Shown here: piece after piece, positions 1-5,625 of the stretch | Layout: every line of letters starts with the position of its first letter | How positions within the stretch are numbered: position 1 is the stretch's first letter | Program-made: the position numbers and the translations under genes | Assembly (NCBI GenBank): GCA_022701845.1 | Contig: JAKONS010000087.1 | Location: 1-7,150 of the forward strand | DNA: 7,150 bases | Source: Burkholderiaceae bacterium | GTDB taxonomy: Bacteria > Pseudomonadota > Gammaproteobacteria > Burkholderiales > Burkholderiaceae | Reading direction: 5' to 3' | The notes under the pieces: model-generated | Seen by the model: the letters and a program-made list of their open reading frames with translations, nothing else | Told to the model about the DNA's origin: nothing | Databases searched by the model: none

Positions 1-18
1 ACCAGCAACAACAGCTAA
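1..18 (+). CDS. 3' end of upstream gene, probably rpsA (ribosomal protein S1), partial
   Basis: The first 18 bases read as five codons (Thr-Ser-Asn-Asn-Ser) and a TAA stop at 16-18, followed 12 bases later by a strong intrinsic terminator. This is what the end of a transcribed gene looks like. Identity is inference from context only: in many gammaproteobacteria rpsA lies immediately upstream of ihfB. Five residues cannot identify a protein, and the reading frame itself is chosen because of the stop and terminator. Confidence 0.45.
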   Translation, partial: TSNNS

Positions 19-30
19 GTTGTTGTCGCC

Positions 31-71
31 AAAGGCGGCGTGCGGCATGATTGCCGCACGCCGCCTTTTTT
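31..71 (+). terminator. Rho-independent terminator between the upstream gene and ihfB
   Basis: A perfect 17-bp stem pairs 31-47 with 52-68 around a four-base TGAT loop. The core is GGCGGCGTGCGGCA. The stem is flanked by AAA on the left and a run of six T on the right (66-71), so it could also stop transcription arriving from the opposite direction. It ends the upstream (probably rpsA) transcript. Because ihfB begins only 52 bases after the T-run, any ihfB expression from the upstream promoter would need readthrough; otherwise ihfB needs its own promoter, which I could not identify. Confidence 0.92.
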
Positions 72-123
72 CATGGCGCCGCGCATCTCTCGCGTTCCCG
101 CCCATCTGCATTTCCTGGATCCC

Positions 124-441
124 ATGACCCGCTCCGACCTCGTCGAGGAACTCGCCGCCCGTTTCGCCCAGCTCACCCACCGTGATGCGGAAACCGCCGT
201 CAAGACGGTGCTGGATGCAGTGGCCGATGCCCTGGTACGTGGCCATCGCATCGAGATTCGCGGTTTCGGCAGCTTCACCGTGAGCCATCGCCCTCCTCGT
301 ATGGGACGCAACCCCCGCAGCGGCGAAAGCGTTGCGATCCCCGAGAAGCGGGTGCCGCACTTCAAGCCCGGCAAGGCCTTGCGCGAAGCGGTCGACGAGC
401 GCACCGCGGCGATGAAGTCGCCCTCCTCGGCAGACACCTAG
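124..441 (+). CDS. ihfB: Integration host factor subunit beta
   Basis: 105 residues. IHF-beta pairs with IHF-alpha to bind DNA at specific sites and bend it sharply, supporting recombination, replication initiation and sigma-54 promoters. The protein aligns without gaps to E. coli IHF-beta (94 residues) as I recall it: the N-terminus [10 protein letters not shown] matches MTKSELIERL, and [10 protein letters not shown] lies at 42-51. Glu44 and Arg46, used for sequence recognition, are kept. The beta-arm motif GRNP at 61-64 places the DNA-intercalating proline at residue 64. [11 protein letters not shown] at 77-87 is the family signature. The last 11 residues (polar, Ser/Asp-rich) extend beyond the E. 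coli protein. The ATG at 124 is chosen because it matches the family N-terminus; in-frame starts at 40 (GTG) and 73 (ATG) lie in or directly after the terminator. Only a weak TGGA (116-119) precedes the start. lapA follows after 32 bases, so the two may share a transcript. Confidence 0.95.
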   Translation: MTRSDLVEELAARFAQLTHRDAETAVKTVLDAVADALVRGHRIEIRGFGSFTVSHRPPRMGRNPRSGESVAIPEKRVPHFKPGKALREAVDERTAAMKSPSSADT

Positions 442-473
442 AATCTCCAGTCGCCAGTCGAGGGGACGCACGC

Positions 474-773
474 ATGAAATATCTCGTATGGCTGCTCAAG
501 GCAGCCATTTTTTTTACCCTTTTCGCTTTCGCGCTGAACAACCAGCAGGACGCGACAGTGCATTTCTTCTTCGGAACGCGCTGGGAGGCACCCCTGGTGC
601 TGGTGGTGCTGACGGCCTTCGCGCTCGGCATCGCGACCGGTGTGCTGGGCATGGTTCCGCGCTGGTGGATGTACCGCAACGTGGCACGTCGCGCCCAGCC
701 GAATGAGGCCGCACCGGCGCCCACGACACTGCCGCCTTCAGCCCCGATCGAACAACTGCCGCATGGACTCTGA
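474..773 (+). CDS. lapA: Lipopolysaccharide assembly protein A (LapA, YciS-type, DUF1049)
   Basis: 99 residues, close to the roughly 100 of E. coli LapA. It is an inner-membrane protein that works with LapB in controlling LPS synthesis and assembly. Two hydrophobic segments (about 5-21 and 39-61) flank the family core: ALNNQQDATVHFFFG at 20-34, then the Trp-x-x-Pro-Leu stretch at 37-41 leading into the second helix. The cytoplasmic tail after residue 62 is basic (RWWMYRNVARR), then Pro/Ala-rich and poorly conserved. A clear GAGGGG ribosome-binding site sits at 460-465, eight bases before the ATG. The 3' end overlaps lapB by 11 bases, indicating translational coupling. The T8 run at 508-515 falls in the codons of the first membrane helix. 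The assignment is secure from the motif pattern plus the adjacent lapB. Confidence 0.92.
   Translation: MKYLVWLLKAAIFFTLFAFALNNQQDATVHFFFGTRWEAPLVLVVLTAFALGIATGVLGMVPRWWMYRNVARRAQPNEAAPAPTTLPPSAPIEQLPHGL
508..515 (+). repeat. T8 homopolymer inside lapA
   Basis: Eight consecutive T residues encode part of Ile-Phe-Phe in the first membrane helix of LapA. This is the longest mononucleotide run I noticed in an otherwise GC-rich window. Losing one T brings a TGA stop into frame about ten codons later; gaining one T would shift reading into a frame that is open to about position 706. The run is seen directly; any biological slippage is speculative. Confidence 0.8.
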
Positions 774-1920
774 TGCCGTTACCGGCCTCGGCTGGATCCT
801 GCTCGGCCTGCCGGTCGCCTTCGTGCTGGGCTGGTTCGCTTCGCGCCTCGACCTGCGCCAGATGCGCATGGAAAACCGCCAGGCACCGAAAGCCTATTTC
901 CGGGGCCTGAACTTCCTGTTGAACGAGCAACAGGACCAGGCCATCGACGCATTCATCGAAGCGGTACAGAACGATCCCGACACCTCGGAATTGCACTTCG
1001 CCCTGGGTAACCTGTTTCGCCGCCGTGGCGAATACGAGCGCGCGGTGCGGGTGCACCAGCATCTGCTGAGCCGCGGCGACCTGACCCGCGCCGACCGCGA
1101 GCGCGCGCAGCATGCCCTGGCACTCGATTATCTGAAGGCCGGCCTGCTCGACCGTGCCGAGGAAGCCCTGCGCCGGCTCGAAGGCACGCCGTTCGAAGAG
1201 CAGTCGCGCCTGGCATTGCTGGCCATCTACGAGCGCTCGCGCGACTGGGAGCAGGCCGCAGCGATCACCGAGAGGCTAACCGCGTCCGGCCAAGGCGACT
1301 TCTCCATCCGGCGGGCGCACTATCTCTGCGAGCAGGCGGCCGCGCGCAGCACCGCCGGCGAGCTCGACGCGGCGCTGGCCCTGATCGACCAGGCCACGAG
1401 CACCGCGCCCGGGGCGCCCCGCCCACGTATCGAGCGCGCAGTACTCGAACGACGGCGCGGCCGCGACGCCGATGCCTTCGCCGCCTTGCTGACGCTCGAT
1501 GACGTCGCACCGCTCGCCTTGCCGCTGGTGGCACGTGCCCTGGCGGAAACCGCGCTGGCCTGCGGTCGCCAGGACGAGGCCCGCAGTCTGCTGACCGCGC
1601 GCTACGAGGCGTCGCCGTCGCTCGACGTGCTGGATGCGATCGTCGCGCTGGAGCCGGCCGGTACCGACGCCCGCGCCTGGTATGTGCGACACCTGGAGCG
1701 CGAGCCATCGCTGGTGGCGGCAGCACGGTGGCTGGCAGGAGAGACGCTGGAACACGAGCAATTTCACCCGCCGGTACAGAAGGCGCTCGACCACGCCGCC
1801 AAGCCCCTGCTGCGGTACCGTTGCGCGGCCTGCGGCTTCGAAGCGCAGCAGCACTTCTGGCAGTGCCCGGGGTGCCAGACATGGGACAGCTACCCGTCGC
1901 GCCGCGTGGAAGAGCTTTGA
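763..1920 (+). CDS. lapB: Lipopolysaccharide assembly protein B (LapB, YciM), TPR and rubredoxin-like zinc protein
   Basis: 385 residues (E. coli LapB is 389). In E. coli LapB is an inner-membrane-anchored cytoplasmic protein that directs FtsH to degrade LpxC, limiting lipid A synthesis, and is itself checked by YejM/PbgA. Seen here: an N-terminal membrane helix (about 9-27); the family block YFRGLNFLLNEQQDQAIDAF at 45-64; tetratricopeptide repeats to about residue 330, including LGNLFRRRGEYERAVRVHQH (81-100) and LDYLKAGLLDRAEEALRRL (121-139); and a C-terminal rubredoxin-type metal knuckle with Cys354-x-x-Cys357 and Cys368-x-x-Cys371. All four metal-binding cysteines are intact. The ATG at 763 gives the canonical N-terminus and overlaps the end of lapA by 11 bases; the frame is open upstream to 640, but that part would lie inside lapA. 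No good ribosome-binding site precedes 763, which fits coupling to lapA. No terminator is visible after the stop. Confidence 0.94.
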   Translation: MDSDAVTGLGWILLGLPVAFVLGWFASRLDLRQMRMENRQAPKAYFRGLNFLLNEQQDQAIDAFIEAVQNDPDTSELHFALGNLFRRRGEYERAVRVHQHLLSRGDLTRADRERAQHALALDYLKAGLLDRAEEALRRLEGTPFEEQSRLALLAIYERSRDWEQAAAITERLTASGQGDFSIRRAHYLCEQAAARSTAGELDAALALIDQATSTAPGAPRPRIERAVLERRRGRDADAFAALLTLDDVAPLALPLVARALAETALACGRQDEARSLLTARYEASPSLDVLDAIVALEPAGTDARAWYVRHLEREPSLVAAARWLAGETLEHEQFHPPVQKALDHAAKPLLRYRCAACGFEAQQHFWQCPGCQTWDSYPSRRVEEL

Positions 1921-2055
1921 ATGCGAAAGGATGTGAGCAATCGCACCTGTTCGACATTTTGGGCGGCCCGCACCAGTCAACGACCGGCGAACGCGATACG
2001 TTGAACCGGTGCCTCGCCGGCAGGCTTGTGCCGGCACAACAGCAGGAGAAAAATC
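1921..2055 (+). other. 135-base gap between lapB and the ComEA-like gene, with inverted repeats
   Basis: No gene or terminator is visible. CCGGCGA at 1984-1990 is matched by its reverse complement TCGCCGG at 2014-2020 (7 bp, 23-base loop). It is followed by a perfect 14-base palindrome at 2026-2039 and the AGGAG ribosome-binding site at 2044-2048. I could not find a convincing sigma-70 promoter. Either a weak or atypical promoter is present, or the downstream gene is read through from lapB. Confidence 0.5.
2026..2039. repeat. Perfect 14-base palindrome TTGTGCCGGCACAA before the ComEA-like gene
   Basis: The sequence equals its own reverse complement over 14 bases and ends five bases before the AGGAG ribosome-binding site of the gene starting at 2056. 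It could be an operator for a dimeric repressor. As RNA it could form a five-bp hairpin with a CCGG loop that would affect access of the ribosome. It has no T-run, so it is not a terminator. Function is inferred from position only. Confidence 0.45.
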
Positions 2056-2436
2056 ATGTTCAAAAAGATCATCGCCGTGTTCGCAATGTTGGCTGCCAGC
2101 GTCGCTTTCGCAGCAGTCGACGCCAACAAGGCCACCCCCGCAGAACTCGACAGCGTGAAGGGCATCGGCCCCGCCAGCTCGAAGCTGATCACCACCGAGC
2201 GCGCCAAGGGCCCCTTCAAGAACTGGGACGACTTCATCTCCCGCGTCAAAGGCGTCGGCGACAGCCGCGCCACCCGGCTGTCGAACGAAGGCCTGACCAT
2301 CGACGGCGCCTCCTACAAGGGCACCACCACCGCATCGAAGCCGATGACCGAGAAGATCAAGGACGGCACACGCAATGCCGTCGAGAAAACCAAGGAAATC
2401 GGCAAGGACGCGCGTGAGAAGGTTACCGGCAAGTAA
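2056..2436 (+). CDS. Exported ComEA-family helix-hairpin-helix protein with Lys/Glu-rich tail
   Basis: 126 residues. Residues 1-19 form a signal peptide (KK near the N-terminus, hydrophobic core, Ala-Phe-Ala cleavage motif at 17-19), so the mature protein should begin near AVDANKA and be periplasmic. The mature part is a double helix-hairpin-helix domain of the ComEA/YbaV type: VDANKATPAELDSVKGIGPA (21-40) holds the first hairpin with its GIG turn, and FISRVKGVGDSRATRL (60-75) the second with GVG. Such hairpins bind the DNA backbone; ComEA proteins capture incoming DNA during natural transformation. After about residue 90 a polar tail follows, with two 11-residue units starting at 98 and 109. 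AGGAG at 2044-2048, seven bases before the ATG, fixes the start. A strong terminator follows 29 bases after the stop. The domain is clear, but whether this is the true competence receptor is not, because this fold is widespread and no other com gene is nearby. Confidence 0.88.
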   Translation: MFKKIIAVFAMLAASVAFAAVDANKATPAELDSVKGIGPASSKLITTERAKGPFKNWDDFISRVKGVGDSRATRLSNEGLTIDGASYKGTTTASKPMTEKIKDGTRNAVEKTKEIGKDAREKVTGK

Positions 2437-2465
2437 GCCGACTACTGCGCGACACCCCATCGTCG

Positions 2466-2499
2466 AAAGCCCGCTGGCTCATGGCCAGCGGGCTTTTTT
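2466..2499 (+). terminator. Rho-independent terminator after the ComEA-like gene
   Basis: A 13-bp stem pairs 2466-2478 (AAAGCCCGCTGGC) with 2484-2496 around a five-base TCATG loop, followed by a T-run through 2499. It separates the housekeeping block from the mrp operon. With AAA on the left side it may work in both directions. Confidence 0.93.
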
Positions 2500-2619
2500 C
2501 ATGGTCCGCGCTGGAACGGCACACGCGTTTTTTGTTGCAGACGTTTCACCGATGGCGGCGATCATCGACAACATGTTGCAGTACCGCTCCACACCCCCCA
2601 CCGTGCCGGTACCGCCCGC
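2500..2619 (+). other. Leader region upstream of mrpA
   Basis: 120 bases between the terminator and the mrpA ATG. The promoter of the antiporter operon should be here, since transcription from upstream is stopped. The best I can see is TTGCAG (2535-2540) with GATCAT (2560-2565), whose spacing of 19 is too long to trust. GTACCGC occurs twice (2581-2587 and 2609-2615); the second copy lies partly in the palindrome CGGTACCG (2607-2614), so GTACCG at 2581 could pair with CGGTAC at 2607-2612. No Shine-Dalgarno sequence precedes 2620. A short reading frame in another frame crosses the region and ends at 2629. Confidence 0.4.
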
Positions 2620-5600
2620 ATGCTGCTGACGACGCTGCTAGCGCTCCCTTTCGCCGGTAGCCTGATCGCCGCCGTCATGCCGGCCCGTGCGCGCAATACG
2701 GGCGCCCTGCTCGCCGGTCTGATCGCGCTGGCCTGCACCGCACTCACCATCAGCGCACTGCCGCAGCTCTCGCCGCTGCCGGGCCTGTCGCAATCGACGG
2801 TTGCCGCGGCATTGCGGGAACAGATCGACTGGATTCCCACGGCCGGCCTGGCTTTCAGCCTGCGCATGGACGGCCTGAGCTGGCTGTTCTGCCTGTTGAT
2901 CTACGGCATAGGTGCGTTGGTCGCGCTGTACGCGCGCTATTACCTGTCGCCGCAGGACCCGGTACCGCGGTTCTATGCCTTCATGCTGGCGTTCATGGGC
3001 GCGATGGCCGGTGTGGTGATGGCCGGACATCTGGTGGTACTGGCCTTTTTCTGGGAGCTGACCAGCCTCTTCTCTTTCCTGCTGATCGGCTACTGGTACC
3101 ACCGGCGCGACGCCCGATGCGGCGCGCGCAACGCCCTGCTCATCACCGGCACCGGTGGCTTGTGCCTGCTGGCCGGCGTGCTGTTGATGGGACACATCGC
3201 GGGCAGCTACGACATGGACGTGGTGCTGGCCGCCGGCGACAAGTTGCGGGCCCATCCTCTCTACCTGCCGATGCTGGTGCTGGTGCTGCTGGGCGCGTTC
3301 ACCAAGAGCGCGCAATTCCCATTCCATTTCTGGCTGCCGCAGGCCATGGCGGCACCCACCCCGGTGTCGGCCTATCTGCATTCGGCCACGCTGGTGAAGG
3401 CCGGCGTGTTTCTGCTGGCGCGTTTCTGGCCGGTGCTGTCGGGCACCGACGCGTGGTTCTGGATCGTCGGCGGTGCCGGCCTGGCGACGCTGCTGGTAGG
3501 CGCCTGGGCGGCGTTGTTCCAGAACGACCTGAAAGGGTTGCTGGCCTATTCGACGATTTCGCACCTCGGCCTGATCACCCTGCTGTTCGGCCTCAACAGC
3601 GACACCGCCGCGCTGGCCGCGGTGTTCCACATCCTGAACCACGCCACCTTCAAGGCATCGCTGTTCATGGCCGCCGGCATCATCGACCACGAAAGCGGCA
3701 CCCGCGACATCCGCAAGCTGTCGGGCCTGTGGCGGCTGATGCCGATCACCGCTACGCTGGCCATCGTCGCCAGCGCCGCCATGGCCGGCGTGCCGCTGCT
3801 CAACGGCTTCCTGTCGAAGGAAATGTTCTTCGCCGAGACCACGTTCATCACCTCCACGCGGTGGGTGGAATGGATGCTGCCGCTGGCGGCCACCCTGGGT
3901 GGCGCGCTCAGCGTGGCCTATGCCTTGCGTTTCGTGCGCGATGTGTTCTTCGGCCCGCCGGATGCCCTGCGCTCGCCGCGCAAGCCGCACGAGCCGGTAC
4001 GCTGGATGCGGCTGCCGATCGAACTGCTGGTGCTGGCCTGCCTGGTAGTCGGCATAGCGCCGGAAAGCTCGGTGCGCCATCTGCTCGATGTCGCGGCGCT
4101 GCCGGTGGTGGGCGGGCCGCTGCCGGAATACAGCCTGGCGCTGTGGCATGGGTTCAACCAGCCGCTGCTGATGAGCCTGGCGGCGTTCGGCGGCGGCGCG
4201 GCGCTGTACTTCTCGCGGTTGTGGCTCGTGCGTGACGATTCCAGCAAGGCGCCGCTGATCGGTCGTCTGAGCGGTGCGCATGCGTTGCATGTCGCCCTGG
4301 TGTGGCTGGCCCACGCCTCGCGCAACACCCGGCTGCTGCTCGACACCCATCGCCTGCAGCCGCAGTTGCGCTGGCTGCTGGGCGCGGCACTGATCGGCGC
4401 CACCGGCGCCGTCGCCACCTATCTGCCGATCGGCCCGGCACGCGCGACGCTGCCGGTCGATCCGGCCTTTGCCACCCTGTGGGTGATCGGCGGGGCTTGC
4501 GCGATCGGCACCGCATGGGCCGCGCGGCGGCGCAGGCTGGCCGCCCTCACCCTGTCGGGCGGCACCGGCCTGTGCTGTTGCCTGACCTTCGTCTGGTGCT
4601 CGGCGCCCGACCTGGCGCTCACCCAGCTCACCGTCGAGATCGCCACCACCGTGCTGCTGCTGCTGGCCCTGCGCTGGCTGCCCCGCCCACCGGCGCGGCC
4701 GATCGCGATGGATGTCGGCCGCCAGTTGCGTCGTCTGCGCGATCTGGTGCTGGCGCTGGGTATCGGCTTCGGCATGGCGGCACTTGCCTGGTGGACGATG
4801 ACCCGCCCGCTCGAGCACAGCGTGTCCGACTTCTATCTGCGCAACAGCAAGTCGGAGGCCGGCGGCGCGAACGTGGTCAATGTGATGCTGGTCGATTTCC
4901 GCGGCTTCGACACTTTCGGCGAAGCGGTGGTGCTGGCGATCGTCGCCCTCACCGTCTATGCCCTGCTGCGGCGTTTCCGCCCGGCGCGCGCCGCGCTCGC
5001 CCTGCCCTTGCAGCAGCGCGAACTGCCCGGAAAGCCGACCGACCTGGTGAACCCGCGGCATGTGCACGACGCCGCCGTCGGTTACCTCACCATTCCGGCG
5101 GTGCTCGTGCGGCTGCTGCTGCCACTGGCGGCGGCGGTGGCGGCGTGGCTTTTCTTGCGCGGCCACAACGCGCCAGGCGGCGGCTTCGTCGCCGCGCTGG
5201 TGCTGTCGATCGCGCTGCTGCTGCAGTACCTGGTGTCGGGCACGCAATGGGTCGACGCACGGGTCGGCCTGCGTCCGCGGCGCTGGGTGGCGGCCGGCAT
5301 GCTGATGCTGGTGGCCACCGGTGCCGGGTCGTGGATCTGGGGCTATCCGTTCCTCACCAGCCACACGGTGCATCTCGCCTGGCCCGGCGGCGAAGAAGGC
5401 ACGCACCTGCCCAGCGCGTTTTTCTTCGACCTGGGCGTGTTCATGGTGGTGGTCGGCACGACGCTGCTGATGCTGACCTCGGTCGCCCACCAGTCGGTGC
5501 GTGCGCACCGCGCCGCATCGCGCGGCGGCGACGAGGAGAAAGCCCGGGCCCACGCGAAGAAAGCCGAAGGGGCGGCCCAGGCCGCCAACAACACCCTGCC

Positions 5601-5625
5601 CGACACCGAAGAAGGCAAGAACTGA
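2620..5625 (+). CDS. mrpA: Mrp-type cation/proton antiporter subunit A with fused subunit B domain (MnhA/PhaA/ShaA)
   Basis: 1001 residues. It is the largest subunit of the inner-membrane Mrp complex, which exchanges Na+ (K+ in some relatives) for protons and supports pH, salt and ion homeostasis; it is related to NuoL of complex I. In order: an N-terminal NuoL-like antiporter part (about 1-480) with FFWELTSLFSFLLIGYW (143-159) carrying Glu146, GAFTKSAQFPFHFWLP (225-240) carrying Lys229, Lys260 in SATLVKAGVF, and Lys400 in GFLSKEMFF. Then come extra membrane helices, the DUF4040-type segment CSAPDLALTQLTVEIATT (660-677) and NVVNVMLVDFRGFDTFGEAV (751-770). Last is an MrpB domain (about 822-960) with LRGHNAPGGGF at 846-856 and a Lys/Glu/Ala-rich cytoplasmic-type tail (961-1001). 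The A-B fusion explains the absence of a separate mrpB and is typical of group-2 operons such as Sinorhizobium pha and Pseudomonas sha. The ATG at 2620 is the furthest upstream start in frame and gives a normal N-terminal helix, but it has no ribosome-binding site. The stop overlaps the mrpC start (TGATG). Confidence 0.95.
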   Translation: MLLTTLLALPFAGSLIAAVMPARARNTGALLAGLIALACTALTISALPQLSPLPGLSQSTVAAALREQIDWIPTAGLAFSLRMDGLSWLFCLLIYGIGALVALYARYYLSPQDPVPRFYAFMLAFMGAMAGVVMAGHLVVLAFFWELTSLFSFLLIGYWYHRRDARCGARNALLITGTGGLCLLAGVLLMGHIAGSYDMDVVLAAGDKLRAHPLYLPMLVLVLLGAFTKSAQFPFHFWLPQAMAAPTPVSAYLHSATLVKAGVFLLARFWPVLSGTDAWFWIVGGAGLATLLVGAWAALFQNDLKGLLAYSTISHLGLITLLFGLNSDTAALAAVFHILNHATFKASLFMAAGIIDHESGTRDIRKLSGLWRLMPITATLAIVASAAMAGVPLLNGFLSKEMFFAETTFITSTRWVEWMLPLAATLGGALSVAYALRFVRDVFFGPPDALRSPRKPHEPVRWMRLPIELLVLACLVVGIAPESSVRHLLDVAALPVVGGPLPEYSLALWHGFNQPLLMSLAAFGGGAALYFSRLWLVRDDSSKAPLIGRLSGAHALHVALVWLAHASRNTRLLLDTHRLQPQLRWLLGAALIGATGAVATYLPIGPARATLPVDPAFATLWVIGGACAIGTAWAARRRRLAALTLSGGTGLCCCLTFVWCSAPDLALTQLTVEIATTVLLLLALRWLPRPPARPIAMDVGRQLRRLRDLVLALGIGFGMAALAWWTMTRPLEHSVSDFYLRNSKSEAGGANVVNVMLVDFRGFDTFGEAVVLAIVALTVYALLRRFRPARAALALPLQQRELPGKPTDLVNPRHVHDAAVGYLTIPAVLVRLLLPLAAAVAAWLFLRGHNAPGGGFVAALVLSIALLLQYLVSGTQWVDARVGLRPRRWVAAGMLMLVATGAGSWIWGYPFLTSHTVHLAWPGGEEGTHLPSAFFFDLGVFMVVVGTTLLMLTSVAHQSVRAHRAASRGGDEEKARAHAKKAEGAAQAANNTLPDTEEGKN

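Noticed and set aside
40..123. Longer ihfB from GTG at 40 or ATG at 73
   Set aside because: These starts lie in the terminator hairpin or right after it, and the added residues do not match IHF-beta, whose N-terminus fits the ATG at 124.
640..762. N-terminal extension of LapB from an earlier start
   Set aside because: It lies wholly inside lapA in another frame and is Arg/Pro/Cys-rich; the LapB membrane anchor starts correctly from 763.
1728..2417. A 229-codon + strand frame running from lapB into the ComEA-like gene
   Set aside because: It is out of frame with both genes, Arg/Gln-rich, and crosses the leader with its palindromes; there is no ribosome-binding site or domain.
1276..2460. A 394-codon open frame on the - strand across lapB, the gap and the ComEA-like gene
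   Set aside because: It crosses two well-supported + strand genes and has no recognisable domain or start signal; its upstream end lies in the region just before the second terminator.
2513..2540. GGAAC as a sigma-E type -35 or GGCAC/TTGCA as a sigma-54 promoter before mrpA
   Set aside because: No matching -10 lies at the right distance from GGAAC, and the GGCAC to TTGCA spacing is far too large for sigma-54.
2638..5553. A 971-codon open frame on the - strand opposite mrpA
   Set aside because: It is antisense to a certain membrane protein gene, and its product is Gln/His/Arg-rich and without recognisable domains, the usual shadow of Leu/Ala-rich GC-rich coding sequence.
4302..5624. Upstream part of the frame that later encodes MrpC, open from 4302
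   Set aside because: The part before 5625 is an Arg/Ala-rich out-of-frame reading of mrpA with no domain; the MrpC family N-terminus begins exactly at 5625.
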